15,159 nt of DNA from DAOLOF01 sp964463605 (GTDB lineage Bacteria; Patescibacteriota; Microgenomatia; UBA1400; PJMF01), in NCBI GenBank assembly GCA_964463605.1, contig CAYXBZ010000019.1:1-15159 (forward strand), in the 5' to 3' direction. The notes beneath the pieces are model-generated. The model was not told the origin of the DNA. It worked only from the letters and a program-made list of their open reading frames with translations, and searched no databases. Shown here piece by piece: positions 1 through 7,930 of the stretch (position 1 is the stretch's first letter; each line of letters starts with the position of its first letter). The position numbers and the translations under genes were made by a program.

Positions 1-1092
1 TATATTAGCAGATTTTTTTATATCAAACGAGGACTGTTGAATTTTTTGTGTTAGTACAGCCAGGTTTGCTTGAGAAATCATCGAACCAAGGCCATATTTG
101 TTAAAAACTTCTGCCACCCCACTGTGAGCATTGATGATAGCCGGCGTGTCAAAAAGATTGGCTTGCAGCGGACTTAAGCCAAAATCGTCAACACCAGGAG
201 CCAAGAAAAGCTGAGCGGCTTTCATGAGCGAGTTAACTACTGTCTGTGGCTGTGAACCCAGAAAAATTATTTGCGAATCGGTGTTGACTGATAATTGAGC
301 AGCCATCTCTTTTAATCGTTTTTCTTGTTGGCCGGTGCCTACAATCACCAGGTTTTGATTGGTGGCAGCGCAGGCTTGAATAGCTAGGTCAACTTTTTTG
401 TAAAAAACTAGGCGGCTGACAACTAGATTGAAGTTAGAAGGTAAATTAAATTTGGCCAGAGCCTGGTCATCAGTATCCAGAGAGATTGCGTCGATAGGCG
501 GATAAATGGGCTCACTAGTTTCAATGCCATACGACTTTTTAGCACGTTCTTTAACAGATTGTGAGAGAGGGATAATCACATCCGGTCGGTGAATGGCCGC
601 TTGATCCCACCATTCCAAATAATTCAAGAAAAGTGAACTTAGCTGTTTGAGTAAAGGTAATCTAAGTAAAGGTCGTGTTTTTAGATACTCCTCTTGAAAT
701 TGGTATAAATATCTAGGCGGAGTCAATAAATAACATAGATGAAGCTGATGAGGCTGGGTAATAACTCCTTTGGCCTCGGCACTGGTTACAGAAATGATCA
801 CATCAAACTCGGATAGGTCAAGTGACTCAAAAGCCAACGGCATTAAAAAGACAAACCACTGATGATGATTCTTGGCAAAAGGAATTTTGTTGAGGAAGCT
901 GGCTCTAATCTCGTTAAAATTGCGAGCCCAGCCAGCTTTTTTTGGGTTATAAAGCGAACTGAGCAAAACTGCCTGAGGAAATAAGCTCTTTAATGACAAC
1001 AGAACCTGTTCTGCCCCACCGTAGGCGGTGTTGGCTCTGTCGTAAACAAGAGCAACCTTAAGTTTTTCTAGCGAAGATGAACTCATATTCAT
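1..1092 (-). CDS. GT4-type glycosyltransferase, C-terminus cut by window edge
   Basis: The frame is open from the start codon to position 1, giving about 364 residues with no stop, so the last strand/helix elements are missing. It is a GT-B fold, GT4-like retaining glycosyltransferase, expected to move a sugar from a nucleotide donor to a lipid-linked glycan in the cytoplasm. Seen: an N-terminal Rossmann strand KVALVYDRANTAYGGAEQVL, the acceptor-side glycine-rich loop; a C-domain start VSRLVFYKKVDLAI near residue 225; the strand LVIVGTGQQEKRL; and the donor-site segment DDFGLSPLQA near residues 302-312. Most relatives have E-x7-E here, whereas this protein has D-x7-Q. Two in-frame ATGs lie 6 bp apart (1092 and 1086) with no clear Shine-Dalgarno before either. 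The first is chosen. The gap to the upstream gene is 20 bp, so cotranscription is likely. The sugar specificity is unknown. Confidence 0.85.
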   Translation of the reverse strand, partial: MNMSSSSLEKLKVALVYDRANTAYGGAEQVLLSLKSLFPQAVLLSSLYNPKKAGWARNFNEIRASFLNKIPFAKNHHQWFVFLMPLAFESLDLSEFDVIISVTSAEAKGVITQPHQLHLCYLLTPPRYLYQFQEEYLKTRPLLRLPLLKQLSSLFLNYLEWWDQAAIHRPDVIIPLSQSVKERAKKSYGIETSEPIYPPIDAISLDTDDQALAKFNLPSNFNLVVSRLVFYKKVDLAIQACAATNQNLVIVGTGQQEKRLKEMAAQLSVNTDSQIIFLGSQPQTVVNSLMKAAQLFLAPGVDDFGLSPLQANLFDTPAIINAHSGVAEVFNKYGLGSMISQANLAVLTQKIQQSSFDIKKSANI

Positions 1093-1112
1093 TACTAAAC
1101 TAATTTCCGAAT

Positions 1113-2422
1113 TTATTTTTCCAGCTGAAGGTAGGCGTTTAAGGTTTGCTGAGCTGTTTTTGTCCAATCGTACTTTTGAGCCACTTTTAATCCCTGTTTA
1201 ACTTTTTGTTGATAGGTAATCGCTTGCTGAAGCTGTTTGATCTTCTCAATCAACTCTGATGGCTGGTTGGGATCAAAATACAGTGGTGCCTCCTGATAAA
1301 TCTCCTTAAAGACTGGCAGTTGAGAAGCCAGAACGGGAGTAGCAGCAGCCATGGCTTCGATGGCAGTCAAGCCAAAACCCTCAGATTTTGAGGGTTGCAC
1401 TAAGGCTAAAGAGGACTGAATAGCTTCAATTAACTCCTCATCCGTTAAATAACCAGAGAAATGAACCTGATCCAAAAGCTCTAGCTCCTCAATTCTTTTC
1501 TGGGTTCTTTCTACAAACACATCGCGCGAGCAAACTAACTGTAGCTGATACTCTGGCAATAGTTTCAATGCTTGCAACACTACCTCAATATTTTTATGTG
1601 GATAGAGCGAGCCCACATAAATCAGTTTTTTTGATTGAACTCTTTTAGAATAATCTGCTGATGGCTGACTTAATTGTTTGGCTAGTTCTTGTTGAAATGG
1701 CAGGCTGATTCCTTCTGGAGTGACCACAATTTTAGAGTGAAAAGCATCATCTAACGCCAACAAATCACTTTTAACGCTGTTGGTGGGTACAAAGATTTTG
1801 GCGGCTCTTTTTAAAGCCTGAGTGGTGACTAATCTATAAGCCAAGTATTTGAGATAGTACTTCCATGAAGGCAAGGTAGTGACCTCTGGGCCAATCTGCT
1901 GATGCCAGAGCAAATCATGAANNNNNNNNNNNNNNNNNNNNNNNNNNNNNNNNNNNNNNNNNNNNNNNNNNNNNNNNNNNNNNNNNNNNNNNNNNNNNNN
2001 NNNNNNNNNNNNNNNNNNNNNGAAGGCAAGGTAGTGACCTCTGGGCCAATCTGCTGATGCCAGAGCAAATCATGAATTGTGACCACCAACCGCCCTTTGT
2101 AAAACAAAGGAATATTAAAGTGAGGCACGTGCAGTAGATCAAGCTGCTGCTCCTTCAATATTTTTGGCCAGCGGGTTTGTTCGGCAAATGAGTAGTGGCG
2201 AATCGGGGCAAAAACTAACTTTAAATTTTCCGGCGGAGGGTAATCATTAAACAAAGGCTCGGCCTGCTGACGATGATGAAAAAAAATCACCCAATTGATA
2301 TGGCTATAATCAGTTTGCAGCAACTGGATGATTAAATTCTCGATGTAACGGCCAATGCCCGCGTGCTCTTTACCGCTGAGCCTAGCATCAATGCCGATAG
2401 TCAGAGAGTTATTAGCGCTCAC
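1113..2422 (-). CDS. GT4 glycosyltransferase, split only by an assembly gap
   Basis: As deposited the frame breaks at a 100-N gap. Deleting the Ns and one copy of the flanking 55-bp duplicate (155 bp in all) gives an uninterrupted 384-residue protein, almost the same length as the 383-residue GT4 proteins at 11853-14164. Seen in the joined protein: N-terminal LTIGIDARLSGKEHAGIGRY with the glycine-rich loop; VVTIHDLLW near 113-121; the C-domain start KLIYVGSLYPHKNI near 214; and the donor-site SEGFGLTAIEAM with both glutamates of E-x7-E (about E296 and E304). It should be a retaining cytoplasmic glycosyltransferase of the glycan pathway. The start is GTG at 2422, whose GTGA overlaps the upstream TGA by 4 bp. 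It is preceded by the strongest Shine-Dalgarno in the window. No later start keeps the first beta strand. Sugar and linkage cannot be read from sequence. Confidence 0.9.
1867..1921. repeat. Left copy of 55-bp exact duplicate at gap edge
   Basis: These 55 bases are identical to 2022-2076 and end exactly where the N run begins. Both copies encode the same GT4 residues (around HDLLWHQQIGPEVTTLP). This is the overlap expected at the ends of two contigs from a k=55 de Bruijn graph, not a biological repeat. Confidence 0.95.
1922..2021. other. Assembly gap of exactly 100 N, probably spurious
   Basis: The run is exactly 100 N, the conventional placeholder for a gap of unknown length. Its two borders are the same 55 bases, so the true distance is inferred to be an overlap of 55 bp rather than missing sequence. 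Collapsing it restores the reading frame of the GT4 gene. Confidence 0.95.
2022..2076. repeat. Right copy of 55-bp exact duplicate at gap edge
   Basis: Exact copy of 1867-1921, shifted by 155 bp and starting directly after the last N. The same codons appear at the truncated end of the N-terminal half of the GT4 gene. It should be merged with the left copy in a corrected assembly. Confidence 0.95.
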
Positions 2423-3291
2423 ATGCCTCCTTTTTTGATGAATAAAAAAGTCCGCAGCAAAAATCTAACAAAACGAGGATATTTATCTCTGTAATGCTTG
2501 TCGTAATACTGAAGCATGGTGTTATAAAAATGACGCTTGGATTGAATGGCAGTTAAGGGCGACTGAGTTTTGATACCCGATTTATACTTATGATGAATTA
2601 CCTCTACCTCTGGCATATACCAAACTTCATAGCCAACCTCTCTAAATCTCTTGCACCAGTCTAAGTCCTCGGCATACATGAAAAACTGCTCATCCAGGAA
2701 TCCAACCTCATCCATGTACTGAGTGCGAACCATCATCGCTGCCCCGCTGCAGGCGTCAACCTGATGAGGTGAGTTGAGATCGAGGTATTTTTGATGATAT
2801 TGACCAAATACAGCTGAGTTAGGAAATAACTGCTCAAGACCTAAGTAGTAAGTGAGTGAAGCCCAAGGTGTAGGCTCTCCTCGATGTGAAGCCCAATCTA
2901 GACTGCCGTCTGGTAACATCAGTTTGGGGGTAACAACTGCTGCTTGAGAGTTTGAGTCCATAAAGTTAAGCAACAGATCAAGATTACTTAATGTAGTAAA
3001 CTCGGTGTCGCTGTTGAGCAACATCGCGTACTCACTTTCAATCTGTTTGAGTGCTACGTTATTTCCAGCAGAAAAGCCTTTGTTGTCATCAAGTTCGATG
3101 AGCTTGACCCAGTTAAAATCATTTTTGATCATTTCAATTGAGTCGTCGTGACTGTGATTATCAACCACAATCACCTCAACTAAATTTTTTGTTTTTGAGA
3201 GATACTCCTCGTGAATCGATGACAGACATTTTTTCAACCAAAACTTGCTGTTGTAGTTAAGAATGACTAAGCTTAATTTATTCAAAGGCAT
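2419..3291 (-). CDS. GT2 glycosyltransferase (rhamnosyltransferase-like)
   Basis: This 290-residue protein is a GT-A fold, GT2 inverting glycosyltransferase of the type often annotated as rhamnosyltransferase or WbbL-like. Seen: LSLVILNYNSKFWL at the first strand; EVIVVDNHSHDDS near 39-51 (nucleotide binding); DDNKGFSAGNN near 68-78; the metal-binding NSD at 93-95; the acceptor loop DACSGAAMMVR; the likely catalytic-base region MYAEDLDWCKR around E208/D209; and the histidine pair VIHHKYKSG near 231-239. It should act in the cytoplasm, extending a glycan with an NDP- or dTDP-sugar. The ATG at 3291 is one base after the TAA of the upstream gene, and its own TGA overlaps the next start by 4 bp, so translation is probably coupled on both sides. 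The donor sugar is inferred only loosely. Confidence 0.9.
   Translation of the reverse strand: MPLNKLSLVILNYNSKFWLKKCLSSIHEEYLSKTKNLVEVIVVDNHSHDDSIEMIKNDFNWVKLIELDDNKGFSAGNNVALKQIESEYAMLLNSDTEFTTLSNLDLLLNFMDSNSQAAVVTPKLMLPDGSLDWASHRGEPTPWASLTYYLGLEQLFPNSAVFGQYHQKYLDLNSPHQVDACSGAAMMVRTQYMDEVGFLDEQFFMYAEDLDWCKRFREVGYEVWYMPEVEVIHHKYKSGIKTQSPLTAIQSKRHFYNTMLQYYDKHYRDKYPRFVRFLLRTFLFIKKGGM
2426..2433 (-). promoter_or_regulatory. Strong Shine-Dalgarno for the GTG-start GT4 gene
   Basis: The minus strand reads AAAGGAGG followed by CAT and the GTG start at 2422, a spacing of 3 nt, which is short. The same bases encode the KKGG near the C-terminus of the upstream GT2 protein. This site decides the GTG start, because an ATG two bases earlier is followed at once by a stop. 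Most other genes here have no comparable site. Confidence 0.7.
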
Positions 3292-3292
3292 A

Positions 3293-4480
3293 TTATTTTA
3301 CAGATTGATAAATTTTATCGAGTTTGTGCGAGATAATTTTCCAGTCGTAAGTTGATTTAACAAATTTTTTACCATTCGTCGACAGCTGCTGCCATAGCTT
3401 TCGATCTTCGATAAGTTGATGAGCAAACTCTGCCATTTGTTGAGGATCATCGCTAACTAGTGCCTGCTGCTTGTGTTTAATGTTAAGACCCTCAACAGCA
3501 GTTGATGTGGCTACAACTGGAGTACCTGAGGCCATCGCCTCCAAGATTTTGTAGCGAGTACCCTTACCGCTAAAAACAGGAGCCAGCAATAGATGAGCTG
3601 AACAAAATGAGTCCCGAATATCAGCTACTCGACCCACGACCTTAATCCGGTCGTCTTCTGTTTGAAATTTTTTGATAGCTTTGGTTGGAGCATTGCCAAC
3701 AATCTTCAATCTTGCATTAGGAATCAGTTCAACCAAGCGAGGCCAAACCTGCTCTACCAAGTATTGAACCGCCTCTACATTGGGCAACCACTTAAAAGTT
3801 CCAACATAAAGAATTGTTGGATTTTGGGGCAATGATCGTTTTTTCATGGCAAACCAATTGGTATCAACTCCATTTGATACAACTCTGACTTTCTGCGGAA
3901 GAGCCAGGTATTCTTGAATATATTGCCGATCTTCATCACTCATGGTGATCAGTAAGTTTGCTTGTCTCCAATAAAACCGTTCCCACCGAATAATTTTTTT
4001 AATATCAAAGTTTAATAACCATCTAATTGGAAAAGATTTTTTTTGAGCATACGATTGATAGCCAAGATACTCAATGGTTTGTTCTACCAACAGAATAGGA
4101 GTGTTAGCCTGAGGAATGTGAGGCATCATGTAAAAAGTCTCGGCGTGAATTAAGTCATAAGAAGTAGACTGCAGCTCTTCTTTAATAGCTTTTACTGCTT
4201 GAGGAACGTGATTACGCATCACCAAAAATGGATATGTAGAAAAGGCTGTTTTGAGAATATTTCTTGCAGTGAAAGGTTTGCTAGATCTCTTGAAAACCTT
4301 AACTTTTTTGCAGTATGGCTTGATATACTTAATGTACTTAGCTTCTTGATTATCTTTGATAAGTGCAAAAAGAGTGATCTCGTGTTTTTTAGCTAACTGT
4401 TTAAGTAAATTGAAGGTTCTAATCTGTCCACCAGACAAGAGTGGATAAGGTAGATAAGGAGTTAGCATTAAAATTTTCAT
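3293..4480 (-). CDS. GT4 glycosyltransferase, GKGTR/KILEA subclade
   Basis: A complete 395-residue GT-B glycosyltransferase. Seen: N-terminal MKILMLTPYLPYPLLSGGQIR with the double-glycine loop at 17-18; IHAETFYM near 111; the interdomain region VRVVSNGVDTNWF near 198-210; the C-domain start ILYVGTFKWLPNVEAV near 223; LKIVGNAP; and the donor site FSGKGTRYKILEAMASGTPVVAT near 303-325. The second glutamate of E-x7-E is present (E314), but the first position is Lys. The GxGTR-K-LEA pattern is common in the group-1 transferases often annotated 'sugar transferase, PEP-CTERM/EpsH1-associated', so I read it as a subclade trait and not decay. A weak AGGA lies just before the ATG. The 41-bp gap to the upstream membrane gene permits cotranscription. 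Its product should be a cytoplasmic glycan intermediate, sugar unknown. Confidence 0.88.
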   Translation of the reverse strand: MKILMLTPYLPYPLLSGGQIRTFNLLKQLAKKHEITLFALIKDNQEAKYIKYIKPYCKKVKVFKRSSKPFTARNILKTAFSTYPFLVMRNHVPQAVKAIKEELQSTSYDLIHAETFYMMPHIPQANTPILLVEQTIEYLGYQSYAQKKSFPIRWLLNFDIKKIIRWERFYWRQANLLITMSDEDRQYIQEYLALPQKVRVVSNGVDTNWFAMKKRSLPQNPTILYVGTFKWLPNVEAVQYLVEQVWPRLVELIPNARLKIVGNAPTKAIKKFQTEDDRIKVVGRVADIRDSFCSAHLLLAPVFSGKGTRYKILEAMASGTPVVATSTAVEGLNIKHKQQALVSDDPQQMAEFAHQLIEDRKLWQQLSTNGKKFVKSTYDWKIISHKLDKIYQSVK

Positions 4481-4521
4481 ATTCCTGCAATCATCGATAA
4501 ACTAAATTAGTAACAGTGACT

Positions 4522-6012
4522 TTATTGTGGTTTTGATTTTGTTAAGTCGATAAGAATAAACTCACTTGTTTTTTTAACGGTCAGGTATTTTTCTTCCAAC
4601 TCGCGTGCTTCGTCATCATAGCTGGTTGAGACATAATGCGTGGCGCCGGCCTCGATTTTTTCCTTGATGTTATAGCCTATGGGCCAGCCATTGCGTCTGG
4701 TTTGAAACAAAAACATGGTATCACCCATGGCCGGCGCAATGATCTTTGAATCAGGAGGGATTAATTGGCGAACCTCTTCTCCAGCATGCAGGTATTCCCA
4801 ATGATTTACATTAAAGTAGCCCTGGATTCTACTCCAGCTTATAAAAAGCATCATCAACATTAATAGTGAAACAGTGGCCCAACTAATTTTTAGTGAGAGT
4901 GAGTTTTTCATTGATTTAAGCTTACTGAAAATCATCTGTTGAGATAAAATCAACCCTCTGGCAAAGGTTACAGATAAGCATGGAATTAGTAAAACTTGAT
5001 AGTAATCATGACGCACATTGCCAGTAGCAATGACAACGAGATAGGCCAGCAGTCCTAACCACCAGTAGATCAAGAAAAGTAATCCTTTGTCTCTTTTAAA
5101 GATATTTATTAGAGCAAAAACTGGGCCAACCAAACCTCCAATTAATAAAGCTAATCTTTCCCAAAACAACCAGCGAAACCAAGCAGGTCTTAATCGAATC
5201 CCGTCAGAGTTAAACAACCAATGTGAGGCCGGTATTCCTTGAGGAAAGTTTAATATCCATCGTCTCCATAAAATTAGTGGAACAATGGCTAGAATTACAA
5301 ATAGATATGTTTTAAAGCACCTGAAAAACTGTGGTTGATGCTGGTATAAAATAAGCAGATATACCGGAGCTAAAAATAAAACAAAAGGTTTAATTAAAAT
5401 AGCTAACGCCAAACTCACCACTGAAAGCCACCAAAAAAGATTGTTTCTATTCTTGATGTTCTTTTCTTGATAAAAAGCGCTAAAAAAAGCCAACGAAGCA
5501 GTAGAAAATAAAAGCATAAACGGCTCAGGCAGAATCGCCCTTGAGTAATAAATCGAGAACGGCATCAATCCAAAAAAAACAGCAGAACCGAGAGCAACTT
5601 GGTGCGAATAATTTTGTTTTACTAACCAATACAGAAATAGCATCGTCCCCATCGATGCCAAAATTGACACAAAGCGACTAGTAATAACTAAATCAGCTTC
5701 AGGAAGAGCTTGTAAAATCATCGCGATAAAGCCGTTGATCAGCGGAAACTCAACCATGCGATACCCTTCTGGATTATCTTGGCCGGATTGAATGTTCGAT
5801 AAGTCATGGTACTTAGGACGAAGCAGATCAATGCCTTCATTTGTATAACGATAAGTGACCGAGGCGGTGTCGGCTTGTCTAAAAGCATGCCAATCTAAAA
5901 CGGGGTTATCAATTCGATAAAGGCGAAGTAAAAAACTAATAATTACTATCAACGCCAATTGCACACGACGATCTTGAAAGATCTTGAAAAACTGAGTGCG
6001 CCTATTATTCAT
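4522..6012 (-). CDS. GT39/ArnT-like multi-pass membrane glycosyltransferase
   Basis: This 496-residue integral membrane protein resembles the PMT_2/ArnT family (GT39/GT83-like, GT-C fold), which transfers sugars from polyprenyl-phosphate carriers on the outer face of the membrane. Seen: a positively charged N-terminus, a first membrane helix at about 18-33, then the family's first external loop VLDWHAFRQADTA, whose acidic residue (D40) matches the catalytic base position. EFPLI near 88-92 and SRAILPEPFM near 157-166 follow, then many hydrophobic helices up to about 395. A soluble C-terminal part of about 100 residues carries PPDSKIIAPAMGDTMFLFQTRRNGWP. The ATG overlaps the upstream TGA by 4 bp (ATGA), indicating translational coupling to the O-antigen-ligase-like gene. 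The acceptor could be the locus glycan or a protein. Confidence 0.85.
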   Translation of the reverse strand: MNNRRTQFFKIFQDRRVQLALIVIISFLLRLYRIDNPVLDWHAFRQADTASVTYRYTNEGIDLLRPKYHDLSNIQSGQDNPEGYRMVEFPLINGFIAMILQALPEADLVITSRFVSILASMGTMLFLYWLVKQNYSHQVALGSAVFFGLMPFSIYYSRAILPEPFMLLFSTASLAFFSAFYQEKNIKNRNNLFWWLSVVSLALAILIKPFVLFLAPVYLLILYQHQPQFFRCFKTYLFVILAIVPLILWRRWILNFPQGIPASHWLFNSDGIRLRPAWFRWLFWERLALLIGGLVGPVFALINIFKRDKGLLFLIYWWLGLLAYLVVIATGNVRHDYYQVLLIPCLSVTFARGLILSQQMIFSKLKSMKNSLSLKISWATVSLLMLMMLFISWSRIQGYFNVNHWEYLHAGEEVRQLIPPDSKIIAPAMGDTMFLFQTRRNGWPIGYNIKEKIEAGATHYVSTSYDDEARELEEKYLTVKKTSEFILIDLTKSKPQ

Positions 6013-7832
6013 TGCTTGTTTTTGATTAGTTTGCTCAGTTTATTGGTTGCCTTTGTCTGTAATCGAATCGGCCAACTTGTTTTAACATATTGCCAGTAGT
6101 CAGGATGATAGCAAAGAGCAAGTAGTAAACCGGTTAAGCTCCAGTAAGTGAATGCCACCTTAGAAGAAGCAAAAACGTCGATATAAAGTGCATTAACCAA
6201 CAGTCCGGCAGTAGCTCCTACATAGCCAGCAGATAATCCAACTATTAATGAATTTACAGATATAAAATTTGACTTTTGTGTAAGCTGCTTTGATTGATGT
6301 TGAGAGGTTGCTAGTTTCAGCACTAGAGTGATTGAGACAAAAATTATTGAGTGGAAGGTAATAAATCCAAGTAGGCCAGTTTCTCCAAGCGAGCGCAGAA
6401 AGTTATTGTCGGTGCTTTCGGCTTCGGTGAAGTGATAAAAACTCTCCTTATTAAGAGTGGCAAAACCACTGCCAAAAAGTGGATTGCGCTTAAATCCCTT
6501 AATTGCATTGGGCCAAAGAGTGTCTAGTCGAATTGCCATCGATAAACCATATTTCAAAGCATTATCTGACCAAGTTCTTTCCTTCTCTACAATGATAAAA
6601 GATTTTTCGCCGGTAGCTGATTCTGTAGCAACCCTTACTTTATCTGGAATATCAACATAAACATCGTCGGGCCTAGGTTTGCTTGAAACTGGTCTTTGAT
6701 CGGTTTTGTCAAGTACGGGATCAATCTCATCTACCTGATCTTCGATACTAACTGCAATCCAGTCTTCACTTGGTTTGCGATCGGTTTGTTTAATGTTGAG
6801 AAAGGCTACAAGATTCTGTGGAGCGTCAACTACAAATAACTCAACTTGTTGATAGCTTTCTTGAATTTGAGGATAATCTTTCAGCACATGAAACAGTCGA
6901 TCACTCATGTCTTGTCCAAAAGCTAACATCATAATTATCACCAACAATGAATACTTAAATGACTGTCCAATCCACCATAAAATATTTTTAATTTTATGTG
7001 ACTTCTTTAGTGGTTTGTTTTGCTTTTCTTGATCTTGTTGATACTTGTTCACAGACAGAATTCCCAAGGTAATAATGATGCCCACGTAATAAGCTCCAAA
7101 TGAGATTCTTGAAGCAGATAAGATCAGAAGCCACAGTCCTAATAAATGAAGTGCGTGTAACCCCAGCTTACTCAACTTATTTTTGGTGGAGATAGCGAGT
7201 GCAAGAGCTAGATTTAACAGAATTACTAGATATGCAGCAAGATCGTAGTGACCGCCAAAGGTTGCCTGCACTCGTGCATGCTCGGTTAAATAAAGGCGAA
7301 TGCCCTTACTAAATTCACGATTCATGGTTGAGAAAACTGGCCAGTAAAAAAATTTCTGACCATAACCATAAACGATAACAGCTAGGAGAGTAACAAACAT
7401 TACTCCAAGCAACAGCTTGGCGTCTTTTAATGATTTAATACTGCTAAAAAGTATGACAAATAGTACAAAATACTCAAAGTATCTTATCCAGTGTAAAAAA
7501 GACTTACCAAAATGAAGTAACTGCCAAGGTATGGTGTGAGTTAAAGTAGCTGCAAAAATTACCGAGAGCAAAGATACTAACAGATAAGCACCAATTAACC
7601 ACAATACTACCGAGCGATACTTAACCTTCTTTCTGATAGCTTGTATTAACCAGACAAATGCTGTCAAAAGCACGAACAGATCTTCTAACCTCATTCTAAC
7701 TATGTACCCTGGAATTAACTCCGCCAGTGGAATTTTTGGATAAAGAGGAATAAAAGCGAGTAAAAATGCACTTAGAAGTAACAAGATGTTGTTATCAAGC
7801 CACAAAAGAGCGGTGCTTATTTTCTGCTTCAT
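6009..7832 (-). CDS. O-antigen ligase/polymerase-like membrane protein (Wzy_C domain)
   Basis: A 607-residue multi-pass membrane protein with about 10-12 hydrophobic segments. It has the Wzy/WaaL signature: HARVQATFGGHYDLAAYL near 185-202, a SASR motif at 239-242, then after a long polar loop IRLDTLWPNAIKGFKRNPLFGSG near 434-456 and TDNNFLRSLGETGLLGF near 474-490. Such proteins polymerise undecaprenyl-linked repeat units or ligate finished glycan on the outer membrane face. The polar loop at roughly 307-430 is unusually long and rich in D, E, K and P. It carries the conserved Wzy_C arginine-tryptophan region at its end, so it should lie outside. The ATG at 7832 has no Shine-Dalgarno. It follows a 98-bp noncoding stretch, and its TGA overlaps the next gene by 4 bp. 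Ligase and polymerase cannot be separated by sequence alone. Confidence 0.85.
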   Translation of the reverse strand: MKQKISTALLWLDNNILLLLSAFLLAFIPLYPKIPLAELIPGYIVRMRLEDLFVLLTAFVWLIQAIRKKVKYRSVVLWLIGAYLLVSLLSVIFAATLTHTIPWQLLHFGKSFLHWIRYFEYFVLFVILFSSIKSLKDAKLLLGVMFVTLLAVIVYGYGQKFFYWPVFSTMNREFSKGIRLYLTEHARVQATFGGHYDLAAYLVILLNLALALAISTKNKLSKLGLHALHLLGLWLLILSASRISFGAYYVGIIITLGILSVNKYQQDQEKQNKPLKKSHKIKNILWWIGQSFKYSLLVIIMMLAFGQDMSDRLFHVLKDYPQIQESYQQVELFVVDAPQNLVAFLNIKQTDRKPSEDWIAVSIEDQVDEIDPVLDKTDQRPVSSKPRPDDVYVDIPDKVRVATESATGEKSFIIVEKERTWSDNALKYGLSMAIRLDTLWPNAIKGFKRNPLFGSGFATLNKESFYHFTEAESTDNNFLRSLGETGLLGFITFHSIIFVSITLVLKLATSQHQSKQLTQKSNFISVNSLIVGLSAGYVGATAGLLVNALYIDVFASSKVAFTYWSLTGLLLALCYHPDYWQYVKTSWPIRLQTKATNKLSKLIKNKQ

Positions 7833-7874
7833 TATCTTAATTCATTTTCTGTAACTTATAAGTATTGTTTGAAA

Positions 7875-7902
7875 CTATCGGCTAATTCAGCTATCGGCTA
7901 AT
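7875..7902. repeat. 12-bp direct repeat in the longest noncoding stretch
   Basis: CTATCGGCTAAT occurs twice (7875-7886 and 7891-7902), a 16-bp period with a 4-bp spacer, about 43 bp upstream of the O-antigen-ligase-like start. Nearer the gene, 7854-7863 is the palindrome ACTTATAAGT, containing a minus-strand TATAAG that could be a -10 box, though no good -35 is spaced from it. The whole stretch 7833-7930 holds no ORF or terminator hairpin. An operator or promoter function is a guess from position and repetition. Confidence 0.4.
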
Positions 7903-7930
7903 CATTAATTGTTAAATAGTTACAAAGTAC

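Noticed and set aside
1867..2076. Biological tandem repeat or recombination site
   Set aside because: The copies stop exactly at the N run on both sides and the length equals a common assembler k-mer, which fits an unmerged contig overlap.
1113..2422. Frameshifted or truncated glycosyltransferase pseudogene, or two separate genes
   Set aside because: The break coincides exactly with the N gap and its 55-bp duplicate; collapsing both gives a full-length protein with all motifs.
3593..3600. Loss of the first E-x7-E glutamate in the GT4 at 3293-4480 as a sign of inactivation
   Set aside because: The GxGTR-K-LEA form is common in this subclade, and the remaining motifs are intact.
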